The position numbers and the translations under genes were made by a program. Of a DNA stretch of 64,000 bases, positions 11,557-23,400 are shown piece after piece. This stretch comes from Pratylenchus scribneri (Eukaryota; Nematoda; Chromadorea; Rhabditida; Pratylenchidae). Location of the stretch: assembly GCA_030063045.1 (NCBI GenBank), contig JAQSEB010000137.1:1302001-1366000 (forward strand), given 5' to 3'. The notes under the pieces were generated by a model. That model saw nothing but the letters and a program-made list of their open reading frames with translations, had not been told where the DNA came from and made no database searches. Within the stretch, counting starts at the first letter, position 1. Each line of letters starts with the position of its first letter.

Positions 11557-14500
11557 TCATTTAAGTGAATTCTGTCTGCTGTTGGGCAAATGTTGGGCCG
11601 CCGTGTTCAAAACAAATTCTTTGTACCGTTTGGAGAGGCCTTTTTGCCAAAATAAAATTACTGGGGAATCCTGGAATAAAAAAATATTTAAATTAATTTT
11701 TTAAAATATTTTACTTGTTTTCGGCATTTTATAATTCGCATAATTTCATTCAAATCAATTGTCTCCCTTTGATGCCTCATTTGGAATATTAATTTTGCCT
11801 TATTCAACCAATCATTGCGAGTTGCCCTCAACGCACTTTCCAGTGTAAAATCATTGACCAATGGATCTGAAAAAATAATAAAAAATTTAAAAATATTTTT
11901 AAGGTCCGAAAATTAGTTAAAATAATTTTTAAAAATATTTATAGGGTGCAAAAATTAATTTAAATAATTTTTAAAATATTTCTAAAATCTACAAATACAA
12001 ATAGTTTAAAACTATTTTAATAAGGTCTAAAAATTAATTAAAATAATTTAAAATAATATTTTATTTGTGAATAATTTTTAAAAATAATTTTAAAGTGTAA
12101 AAAAATTATTTAAAATAATTTTTAAAAATATTTTTATTGTCTGAAAATTAATTAAAATAATTTTTAAAAATATTTTTATGGTCTGAAAATTAATTAAAAT
12201 AATTTTTAAAAATATTTTACCCAATAAAAGTTGCACAAATCGTGTCACAATTGTGGGTTTTTCCGCCTCAATTCTCGTCGGAAAATGTCCAATTTTAATT
12301 TCGAAATCTTCCAATGAAATATTTCCGTCAATTTCCTCTGCCTTTTGCTTCTCCAAAAGTGAAATTAGGAAGATTTCGGGTTTGGCATCTTCCGGAATTT
12401 TCATGGAAAGAGGACAGCCGAGAAAATTATATCTGTGAAATTTGATGATTTATTAAAATATATTTAATTTAATATTAAAATTTTAAAAAATTAAAATATT
12501 TATATTAATTAATAATTAAATTTAATTAATTTCCCTACTTGTGTTTATAAAAATATTTCTCCGGATTTGTTGCCAAATGAACGCATCCAATGGGTAAAAA
12601 ATGAACAATTGCAAGGAGAAAAATGCGCCGAATTGCCAAATTATCACATTTTATAACAATCTTAATTAATTAATTAATTAATTTTGAATTAATTCCCCCA
12701 ATTAATTGCCTGTTCGCCGATGACCAATTGCCAAATTAGGGAAGTCAATAAATTTTGATCAATTCGAATCTGTGAATTTGCAATTAAACGTAAATTTGCC
12801 ATTTGAATCAAAGATTGTTTGGGCGATAATTGTGTGACCAGCTCCCTTTCCTCCATTGAACCGGATGCATTCATTTCCATTGCCTAAAAATTGAATAAAA
12901 TTATAAGCTTATTATTTTTTTTATTTGATTTTTGTATAATTTTTGATTTCAAAATTTCAGAATTTTTTATAATTTTTACAATGGATTAAATTTTTAAGAA
13001 ATGCTGAAATTCCGGAAATTATTTTACACTTATTCAGATTTCAGAAGGGTAAATTCTATAAGAAAAAATCAAAAAATGAATAATAATCCAATTTAATGGA
13101 TCGTTAAAGCGTTGATCAGGGTGGTGTAGAGGTAGTGTTTTATATTTTCTATATACACGAGACGCGGGTTCGAAACCCATTCCGTTAAAAACATTTTCCC
13201 TCCTTATAAATTCCATATTTTAGTGAAAATTCAACTCAAAATTATTTTTTTATCATTTAAATATTTTAGAGGTTATTTCTTAAACAAAAAACATCCCTTA
13301 GAGTATTATATTATAATCTAATAAACTGACATCAAATTAATAATTAAAATTATTTACAATTAGCATATCCTGTGTGGGGCATCCTTCGAGTACAATATCT
13401 TTATCTTAAAATAAAAAAAATTAATTCTTTAATTATTTTTAACAATAATTTACCCAAAGAAGTCATCTTTTTCATCATTGGTACCATTTTTCTAAAATCA
13501 AAAATTAATAACAAAAAATTAAATAATTAAACCGATGCAAAAATGTGAAAATATTTTCATCATTTGTGATTATTTTCAAGCTTCTTGACGTGTCCAATTC
13601 ATAATGTTTTGGGTAGAATTGATGCAGGGGCCAATGCGCTCCTTTAATATTTGAAGCCAGCCGAAGGTCACTGTCCTTTTCTTGTTCAAATGTGAAAAAT
13701 GCATTTGTCAATTCCTTTAAATTTTTAATTAAATAATTTTAATATTTTATTAAAAAAAACCTGCAATTTTGTAACAATTGAACAAAGTGAATTGATGAGG
13801 AAATTGTAATTCCGAAGCAAAAGTAATTTGTCCATACAAACCACCACCAATGAATAACTTCGATTAAATCCCCTGGCTTTGGCGTCTTTTAACCTTAAAT
13901 AATTTAAATAATAATTAAATAAATAAAAGTAACCTGAATGTATATGAGAGGGTGTACCAATTTTCTTCATCCCCAAATAGAACAACGCCATCTCGTTCGG
14001 TGTCACCATTTTCATAATTATTTGATATTGGTTGGGTCGAAGTGGATGATTGTTGACCTTAAATTATTCCCAAATTAAAAACTTGCAAATTATTCTTTAA
14101 TATTATTTATATTGCCGAAAAAACCATCTATCCATTAACCAAAATTGGTGGTCAAGACTCAAATGGTATATATGTCATAGTTTGGTCAATAATTAAAGGG
14201 TATTAAACGGTTTAAACCCATTTTGGTTTGGTCAACAATTAAAGGGTATTAAACGGTTTAAACCCATTTTGGTTTGGTCAACAATTAAAGGGTATTAAAC
14301 GGTTTAAACCCATTTCGGTTTGGTTAACAATTAAAGGGTTTTAAACGGTTTAAACTCATTTTGGTTTAATGGTTCAAAACTAAATTAGAATTGGTTAAAC
14401 TTAAACTAAAAACCATGATCAAATGATGCGTCTTTACGAGATCTATCAATTGAATAAAAGTTTATGGGTTTAGGAATTTTTTCGGTAAATTAAATATTTC

Positions 14501-15062
14501 CCCTTAAAAATTAATAGTAATTATTTTAAAAAATACTTGATAATTTTTGTTGTTTTTCCGATGCACTAAACAAAGGAGCAGAGACTTCAACACTCAGCGA
14601 TCTCAAACTTGACTGCTTCAACAATTGATTAAATCGCTCATTTATTGGCACCTTTTAGACAAATGGTTTATTTATAAATTATAAAATTATTACTATTAAC
14701 CTGCGTACTGACAAAACTAATTTCGGCTTCATGATCATTGGAAATCATTCCCATTCCCGGGTCAAATGAGGAACAAGCCGCGCATCTTTGTTCATCATCA
14801 ACTAGCTCATCTTCTCCGTAAATATCCCCATAAAATTGTGGCATTTCATTGTCATTTTTATCCAAATCACTGGAGGATATTTCTGTGAATATTTTTGATG
14901 ATTAGATTAATTTAATTTGCTGTTAAAATTACTTGATAAATTTTGTTGTTTTTGCTGCTTTTCTTTGCTAAGTTCCATATTCATAATGGACTGACATGTG
15001 AAAACAATTCTTGGTCCGTGATTTTCGCAAAAATAACACAGAGCTGCAAATGGAGTCTGCAT
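11557..15062 (-). CDS. flcn: Folliculin
   Basis: Thirteen exons on the minus strand: 15062-14933, 14882-14701, 14651-14537, 14057-13934, 13893-13761, 13714-13533, 13491-13454, 13404-13358, 12883-12710, 12660-12539, 12432-12221, 11866-11715, 11670-11557. Frame is kept at every join, giving 574 residues (human FLCN has 579). Family landmarks in order: CYFCENHGPR near the N-terminus; CAACSSFDPG then ISNDHEAEISFVSTQ; SLRSLSVEV; FGDEENW, then KDAKARGFNRSYSLVVVCMD (longin domain); LEGCPTQDML; a DENN region with LPIGCVHLA and YNFLGCPLS; C-terminal FWQKGLSKRYKEF. Folliculin is the GTPase-activating partner for RagC/D with FNIP at lysosomes, acting in nutrient and AMPK/TFEB signalling. The intron after 12710 is GC-AG: the join GEQ|IVIK matches the family, while reading on meets a stop. 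A VTIR copy fills intron 3. Confidence 0.95.
11880..12220. repeat. AT-rich tandem repeat, about 43-45-bp unit
   Basis: Imperfect direct repeats built around AATTTTTAAAAATATTTTTA and GTCTGAAAATTAATTAAAAT fill the intron between folliculin exons 11 and 12. Repeats are best near 12110-12215 and decay toward 11900. Confidence 0.7.
13113..13190 (+). tRNA. tRNA-like sequence (degenerate, or SINE head)
   Basis: Plus strand shows an A-box-like TGGTGTAGAGGTAG and a B-box GGTTCGAAACC at tRNA spacing, with a short TATA/TATA stem around a seven-base loop TTTTCTA (would-be anticodon TTC, Glu). Acceptor and T-stem pairing are poor. It lies inside a folliculin intron on the opposite strand. A degenerate tRNA or tRNA-derived SINE is most likely. 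Confidence 0.33.
14100..14520 (-). mobile_element. VTIR element copy B (about 4 array units)
   Basis: Inverted orientation: array of about four 46-bp units (about 14195-14375), then TTAGAATTGGTTAAAC and CAAATGATGCGTCTTTACGA, ending TTTTTTCGGTAAATTAAATA (about 14478-14497). It makes up nearly all of folliculin intron 3; the outer repeat begins about 33 bases after the donor. Ends are approximate. Confidence 0.82.
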
Positions 15063-15118
15063 AATTTTAATATTTTTAATTTACAATTTACAATCTGTAA
15101 AATCAAAATTTAATATTA

Positions 15119-15160
15119 CTAGCTCAGTCGAACGCCCTATCGGGCGTTCTTCTGAGCTAG
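15119..15160. repeat. GC-rich perfect-arm hairpin
   Basis: CTAGCTCAG..GAACGCCC-TATC-GGGCGTTC..CTGAGCTAG: two nested palindromic arms around a TATC loop, just upstream of the folliculin start. It stands out as a GC island in AT-rich DNA. Function unknown. Confidence 0.8.
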
Positions 15161-15181
15161 GGAAGTGTGACTGTTGTCCCC

Positions 15182-15264
15182 ATCTTCGCCCCTTCGGGGC
15201 TCAGCTCGCTTCGCTCGCTCGTCGATTGTTTCCCTATAATAATCTTCGCCCCTTCGGGGCTCAG
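15182..15264. repeat. Duplicated hairpin motif flanking a TCGCT repeat
   Basis: ATCTTCGCCCCTTCGGGGCT, followed by CAG, occurs identically at 15182-15204 and 15242-15264. Each copy contains a GCCCC-TTC-GGGGC hairpin. Between them lies the CGCTTCGCTCGCTCG stretch. No coding sense; origin unknown. Confidence 0.8.
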
Positions 15265-15419
15265 AGAATTGAATTGTGAAGGATAATATGCAAAAAATGA
15301 TAAAGAAAATTATTTGTCACAACTGGAAATCTAACTTGACCCAGATAGCAAAAGTCTACCACTCTACCATTTGCTCTATCCAAGTCATTAAACAAATCAT
15401 CAATCAATTCTACTATATA

Positions 15420-15722
15420 CTATTCCAATTTCTGGTGGACTATTCCCAAATTATGTAGGGCTATTCCTAATTCTGTAGGACTATTCCAAATATTAGGAGT
15501 ATTCCTAATTCTGTTGGACTATTCCACATCTTAGGACTATTCCTAATTCTGTAGGACTATTCCAAATCTTAGGAGTATTCCTAATTCTCTTGGACTATTC
15601 CACATCTTAGGACTATTCCTAATTCTGTAGGACTATTCCAAATCTTAGGACTATTCCTAATTCTCATGGACTATTCCACATCTTAGGACTATTCCTAATT
15701 CTGTAGGACTATTCCACTTGGC
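15420..15722 (+). repeat. Minisatellite, about 38-bp composite unit
   Basis: Alternating half-units CTATTCCTAATTCTGTAGGA and CTATTCCAAATCTTAGGA repeat about seven times with small changes. It sits in the 1.4-kb gap between the divergent folliculin and MATH-BTB genes. Confidence 0.9.
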
Positions 15723-16390
15723 CATAGCTTTATGGCTAAGCTGCGCAAGACTTGGCCATATCAAAAAACTGATTCAAAAATCTGCATCAGCACCCTCGAA
15801 AACCCCCGAGTACAAAAACTCAGCTCATTTCATCCACACAATATCGAGAAAAACGCGTGACAGACAAAACGTTGCGGACACAGATCTCTAAGATTATATA
15901 TAGGATTTGCATTTATTCTTTAGTCATTATTATTTTAAACTTTAACCCTGCTAGGCTAAAAAGATATACTAAACAGAATTTTGGTTGTTTTACATTTTTA
16001 GCATTAGCTTTTTTAGCCTAGGCCTAGCGCCTGCCGAAGCCTAAAAAATTCCATAAAATACTGAACAATGAGCAATACCTAAAAATGTATTTCGAAGCGA
16101 ATGATAAAAACCAGAGAGTATGATTTTATCGATTGATCGCATACACAGTGCAGTATGTACATAATACACATTTACATTTTACATCTACAACATACATCAA
16201 ATATCATTCACCATCATCATTCTACCTATTCATTCATCAATCATCATCAAATAACAAAACCCATGTCGAATAAATTAGTTGACCCGAAGCCCGAACGCAA
16301 ATTACTTTTAAAATGTGAATCGTGATCATGAAATAAACTACTCGACTCGACTCGAGTCTCATTCTCGTCTCAACTTTTATTCATTTAACA

Positions 16391-16400
16391 TTTATTTCAG
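16391..16400 (+). promoter_or_regulatory. Candidate trans-splice acceptor for the MATH-BTB gene
   Basis: TTTATTTCAG ends at 16400, 47 bases before the ATG at 16448, with no upstream coding exon to join. In a nematode this suggests a spliced-leader acceptor. No TATA box or other promoter element can be called with confidence in the gap upstream. Confidence 0.4.
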
Positions 16401-16447
16401 CTCAAAAATCAATCAAACAAATATTCTAAAACAATAAACATTCAATT

Positions 16448-17842
16448 ATGCTTTCGGTTAGGTCGTCGAATAGCAATCAAAGTGGAAACAATTTCTGCAT
16501 CAGCCAATTGGGGAACACAACGTAAGTATAAGAATTTTCAATAGAAATTAATATTTTCTCCAATTTTTTCAGTGAACAATTCATCTGGACGGTTGGTTAC
16601 ATTTATTATTTAAAACTATAGTTTGTTTCTTTGATTTTAAGATTGATAACTTCTCCAAGCGACAGCAGCAATGTGGCAAATATTTGCGATCGACTCCGAG
16701 ATTCATGTATTTTTATATGAACAAAACTCAATTAATACTTCTTTGCTTTAAGTACTACAACACCGAAGAGTCAACTCCTAAAATGGCGAATGAAAATGTA
16801 TCCAAATGGACATGAAGAAGAATCCAAGGATTATGTTTCCATTTTCCTCTCGCTTTTCCTTGATAAGCGCAACAAAACCAATGAGGAAGCGAAGGCAAAA
16901 TTCCAGTTCTCAATACGCAAACTCAACGGTGATGAATTCAAGTCGGACATTGATGCAAGCTTCACTCTTCGCAATTCGTCCATCCCATGCCGCAATGCTT
17001 GGCCACTGATCAAAAGGGAAGACCTGCTCAATGAGGAAAATGGCTACCTTGACGGCGATCGGCTCACAATTGTGTGCTCACTGACAATCATGGTAATTTT
17101 TGATGAAAGGAATAATCCATAATGTTCTTCTAGTTCAAAAATGGTCCATTGCCCGAAGTTGAAGTGCCAGAATGTCGAGCATTCGAGGATATGAGCAATT
17201 TGTTTGAGACAGGTCAATTCTCGGATTGCAAGATCACTTCGGAAGATGACAAAGAATTTAAGGTTTAAAAAGCAATTTGACCAGCAGATTAACTCTTATT
17301 TTAAGGTCCATAAATGTATTTTGGGTTGCCGATCGCCGGTTTTTGGAGCCATGTTCGAGCATAAAATGACCGAGAACACCGAAAATGTCGTCGATATTGT
17401 GGACATAAAGGGCGCTGTGATAGAGAAAATGCTTCGCTATATGTACGGTTTCATCGATAATTTAACATTAATTTTTGCAAATATTGATTTTTAGATACAC
17501 TGGGAAGGAACCAGCTGATTGGGGGAATATGGCCGAAGACTTGCTGATCGCCGCCGACAAATATGAACTCACTCGATTGAAGGTAAAAAAGAATTATTCA
17601 AATTTTTAAATTGTTTTGTTCAATTTAAGCTCATTTGTGAACGCAAATTGGTCAACTCATTGAAAATTGCAAATGCCTGCGAATTGCTGTCATTGGCCAA
17701 TCTCTATTTGGCAGAACATCTCAAAGTCCAGGCAATCGACTTCATCGAAATGAATCTGGCGGAAGTAATGAAATCGGATGGATGGAAGACATATGCCGAT
17801 AGACAATTGACTGAACAGATCTTGGAGGCCATTTCAAAGTGA
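16448..17842 (+). CDS. MATH-BTB domain protein (BATH/SPOP-like)
   Basis: Eight exons: 16448-16521, 16573-16591, 16642-16706, 16753-17092, 17134-17262, 17306-17442, 17495-17582, 17630-17842; frame is continuous, 354 residues. Residues about 25-165 form a MATH/TRAF domain (FIWTIDNFSKR, then KWRMKMYPNGHEEESKDYVS). A BTB/POZ domain follows from about residue 187 (GQFSDCKI, VHKCILGCRSPVFGAMFEHK, MLRYIYTGK), then a short helical BACK-like end (ANACELLSLANLYLAEHLKV). Known role of the family: substrate adaptors of Cullin-3 ubiquitin ligases, with MATH binding the substrate and BTB binding CUL3. The family is expanded in nematodes, so the substrate cannot be inferred. All introns are 41-51 bp and repeat-free, unlike most genes in the window. 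Tail-to-tail with proteasome alpha5, 637 bp apart. Confidence 0.94.
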
Positions 17843-18479
17843 ATGAATATTAAATTCGGCACAGAATGATAAATAAATATTTGCGGATTGATTACATAAA
17901 TCTCAATATCATATAATATTGTTTTGCCTATAATAAATTATGCGGGTCAATTGTTTTGTTTTGAATAAAATATATTCTGTTAAAGCCATTTTGAAATGTT
18001 TATCAAATTTATTCAACTCTCTAGTATTAGGGATAATGGGCTTAACTTGGCACCCAAATGGACCGAATTCATCAATAATTCATATTCGACTCGTCGGTGT
18101 CGAGTGGGGGAATATAACAACGGGTCATCCGGTTTTAAGGTTATAGGGTTATTCATCAATGATAGGTTATCATCTCACATATCCGCAACCCTAATAATCC
18201 TACTCATCCGTATGAAGAACCTTCATTTTTTTAACATCTGCTGGACCCAGATAACAAATAAGTACATTCAATTTAATTCATCATCTACTACATTAGAGGG
18301 CACTAAATCGATAAATTGAATGCAATTTAATTTCTTTATCTTAATTTTTGAATTCAGTCCATAATAAATAAATTGTACAATTTCACATACATTAAATCAG
18401 ATTTATTCATTTACTTTTTAAATGATAAAAAAAAAATATAAATAAAAAAAATTGTCGAGAATCAACAAAAAAAAATAAT
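17843..18479. other. Gap between convergent genes, nothing coding seen
   Basis: AT-rich sequence with AATAAA-type signals on both strands (for example near 17870 and 17933). Two overlapping open frames of 68 and 107 codons near 17940-18319 have no recognisable motif or splice structure and are not called. Confidence 0.5.
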
Positions 18480-19636
<1,157 letters not shown>

Positions 19637-19788
19637 TTATTTCCACTTTTTGGTTTTAATGCTTTTCTTAAATTAATTGGAAGAATTAATAATTGCTATT
19701 GTTAGTTTTATTAATGAATGATTGATAAAATCATAACAAAAGCTGTGAACAACTTGATTAAAAAAAAATCTCCTCTTCTAATCTAATC

Positions 19789-20033
19789 TAGGGATCGGCA
19801 AATGTGCTTATGCGCACAAAATGTGCCTCTGTCATTTCGCCCTTTTGTCGTTTTCTCTAGAAAACTTTTCTCCGACGCTTCAATACATCTCTCGCTCAAG
19901 AGGAAAATGGGGAAGCACATTTGAGGCACATTTTCCTTCTTAAAAAAATAGGCGCATAAAATGTGCTTTTTTCCTCTAATCGTCTATTCTCTTTTGCACA
20001 TTTTGTGCGCATAAGCACATTTGCCGATCCCTA
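19789..20033. mobile_element. hAT-like MITE, 245 bp, 8-bp TSD
   Basis: Terminal inverted repeat TAGGGATCGGCAAATGTGCT at the left and its exact complement at the right, continuing for about 37 bases. ATCTAATC duplicates on each side (19781-19788 and 20034-20041), the 8-bp duplication expected of hAT. It lies between the divergent proteasome alpha5 and MT2 genes, possibly in promoter DNA. No coding capacity. Confidence 0.92.
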
Positions 20034-20497
20034 ATCTAATCATCAAAAACGAAAAATCGTCCTCCCTTTTTTGCTTTTTTCTCTAATTAGCATACTTTCT
20101 ACTTTCTCTTCTATTAAACATAATGCCATAAGATAAATAATTTTAAAATGTTTATGAGTAACACTTTCGGTACCGTAATGAAAATCGGGAAATGAAAGAA
20201 AAATCATAAAAATGATCCAATTTTCATCATTACTTTAATTGTTTTTGGAATTTAAAACAACTTCAAATTGTTGCTTTATGTAAATTAGTAAATTGCCGAT
20301 TTGCTTCTTGCTGGTTGTGAGCTTCATCAGCATTTCCACGTGTAATTTGCTTGAATCAATCGGGCACGAGTGATGCCTGCCCAACGAATTCCATTCAAAA
20401 GCCTATACAAAGAGAGATATCCAAATCTGTAGGAGAAAAAGCGTATTCAATTTTGCCTATTCCTTTTTATTCTCTCCATATTCGTCCAAATCCAAAA

Positions 20498-23400
20498 ATG
20501 AAGGTCAACGGCAGCTCCTGGAAATTTGCCTTAATTTTTTTAATCGGAATTATAATCGTAAGAGAATTTCCTTGTGAGTTTGTTCAGCTTTTCATTGTGA
20601 AAATTTAGGCGGCCCAATTGCTGTTCATAATCCATTGGCGATGGCGATTTTGGCAAAACAAAGTCCTCTCAACAAAATCCATCCAAAATTAATAAACCAA
20701 TTTTCACATTTCAGCATTGGAAGGGGGAATTGCCATCAAATTGGGTGGCTATTGAAGTGCCCTATGTAGCGAATAAAACCGATTTACTCGGAGGCCCAAC
20801 CTTGGCAATTGTGAATGGCACAAGTGCACTTTTGCCAAAACCAATTGTACAGGAATTAATTTGCCCGAGGAACCAAAAAGTTCAAAGTGGTTGCTACGTT
20901 GTTTTGGATGGGCCAACTTTGACTGGGAGGTCCCGAATTGTCCATCGGAAAAAATGAATTAATTGTCCATTTTTAGCGGATTTTCTCGATTTCTAGTCAT
21001 GGAGCCAACGGGTCAATTTACGTTGGCAGAGGCCTCACTCAAATTCCCAATGCGTGAGTTATTCTCTTTGGCCATAGATGGATTGGGTATTTGGCCCATA
21101 ATTATTCGAAGTTAGAGCCGATCTGGGAAAGTGAAATACCATTTAAAAGGGCTGAGTTTCCTCTACAAAATAAGCTTAATTAGAAAATTTTTTAGTTCAA
21201 TTAATATATAAAAAACTTTAAAAGTCTGGGAATACAATTCGAGCTCTTCGAGGGAAAATTCATCTTTTATACTCCTTATTCCCGGCAGCCGGGACCAAGG
21301 ACTAATACGTTTATTCGGGGCGGGAGCGGGCCTAGGCTCTTGTTCCGTGCCTTCGCCGGGGGCCTAATAAGCTCCCAGTGGCCCAATTAGGGGGATTGTG
21401 ATTAATTGGGCTTGACTTATCTGTTGTGCGGGAAAATTGTGATAATAGAACGTCGAAAAAGTGGGCGAAAAGTGAATCAAAAAGTGAACATTTAGTGAGG
21501 AAAGGAGCTGGTTTAAAAAGCAGATTTGGGCAATATTTGATTGATATTGTGATGGAGCGATTAGGCAAAAAGTGTGGGTGCAGTAGGATGAATAGGAGAA
21601 GTCCTTAGGCATTATTGGTGCATTGACAAAAATAATATTTTATAGAGGAAATTTAGCCCTTTCAAATAGTATATCGCCTAGATTGGCTATTACTTTGTTT
21701 GAATTTTGGCTCAGAAACCATATATTATAACTCAAATATTCTTTATCCCCTAAAATTAATTTCATCTAATCTGTATATTCATTTTGAAGATTACAATTTC
21801 ACTCGTGAAAATGCCCGTCAATGGCCGATAGAAACCACCAAAGTGCCAATGTCCTATCAAAAAATGCTTGTAGCCCAACCTTTCCTCACCCAAACATTCG
21901 CTCCCAGTTTGGATCCATCAAAAGTGCCCGATGGGAAAAAGAGGCGGATTCTGAGTCTTGGATTGCACGGCTCCACCGTCAACAACTTTTTTGCCAATTT
22001 ATCTACAAAAGTATGGGAGGTCATAAATTATTTTCACCAAAAACACATTATTCCTTGGGATATAATCCAACTTGCCACTTTTTTAACAACTCATCAAGGA
22101 CTGAAACAATTTTGATGCTTTTATAATCAAATTAAAGAGCAGACTTTTCGTTAGCAAATGATATTAATTTTATTTAAATTGGTTCAGAATTGATGAAATC
22201 ATGCTCCAAAAACCAATGAAAATTTCGCTAAAGTAAACTTCATTTTAAATGATTTTGGGCACAATTTCATTCAATTCTGAACCAATTTTAAATAAAATTA
22301 ATATCATTTGATAGCCCCAAATCTGCTCTTTAATTAGATAACAAATTCATCAAAATTTGTTCATTCCTTAGTCCTTGATGAGTATTATAATGGAAACTCC
22401 ATTATTCCCTCCATTCATTTTATACAGTATGATGTGACCGTTGTGGAACCGGAGCCAGCACTGCGCTATATTGCCGAAAAATGGTTTGGCTTTGAGCCAA
22501 GCGAACATCATCGAATTTTTGTTGAAAATCCTGCATTCTATGTGATGGCCAGAGCCAGGATGATTGAAAATCCGGACACTGGTATTTAACAAAAGGAATT
22601 CATTTGAAAATTAAATTGGTTTGCAGTAAAAGTGCCAAAACATTTTGACTTCATTTTGGTGGATGTTTGCTATGGATTGGGCGCAAAAACATCGTCTCTA
22701 GAAAATTGTCCAATCAATGAATTTGAGGATGAAAAGGTGGTCGATTCGTTGGCCAAAAATTTGGCAATAAATGGTTTGTATGAATTTGGGGATATTCTGT
22801 GCCCATAAATGTATAATAATAGGTACAATTGCGCTTCATTTTTCCACTCAAATGAATAAGAATGATGTAGCGAAGGTAATCTCCTATGAATATCAGTGGA
22901 CTAAAATTTGTCAATTTTGTTCACAGAAACATCAATTGGCCAACCATGAACATCAAATGCTGCAACTTTTCAAGAAATATTTCAATAATTGCTATTTCCT
23001 CAGTGCCCCGCCAGATTTAGTTCATTTCATTCGAATAATTTTTTTATGATTACAAATTCCCAGATTTTGATCTGCACTCGCCGTCAACCAATGACTCGAG
23101 CCAACTACATTCTTGCATTCCGAAAATTGCCCAAAGAATTACAACAATTCCCAAAAAATGAAGAACCAAAATTCTTTTTGGATTTGGAAGCCGTTTAAAA
23201 GGTACAGTCATATTAAAAATGGAAAAAGCGGATTTCATTAAAAATGCTTAAAAAAATAAAATAATAAGAAAGAGAAAGCCATAAATAAAAGGGGAAAATT
23301 TTATTAGTACTCAAAGTTTTAATAATGAGTAATGATAATGACTAATAAAATTTCCGGAAAGTTTTTTAATTCATTTCTTCCGGAAAGTTTTTTAATTCAT

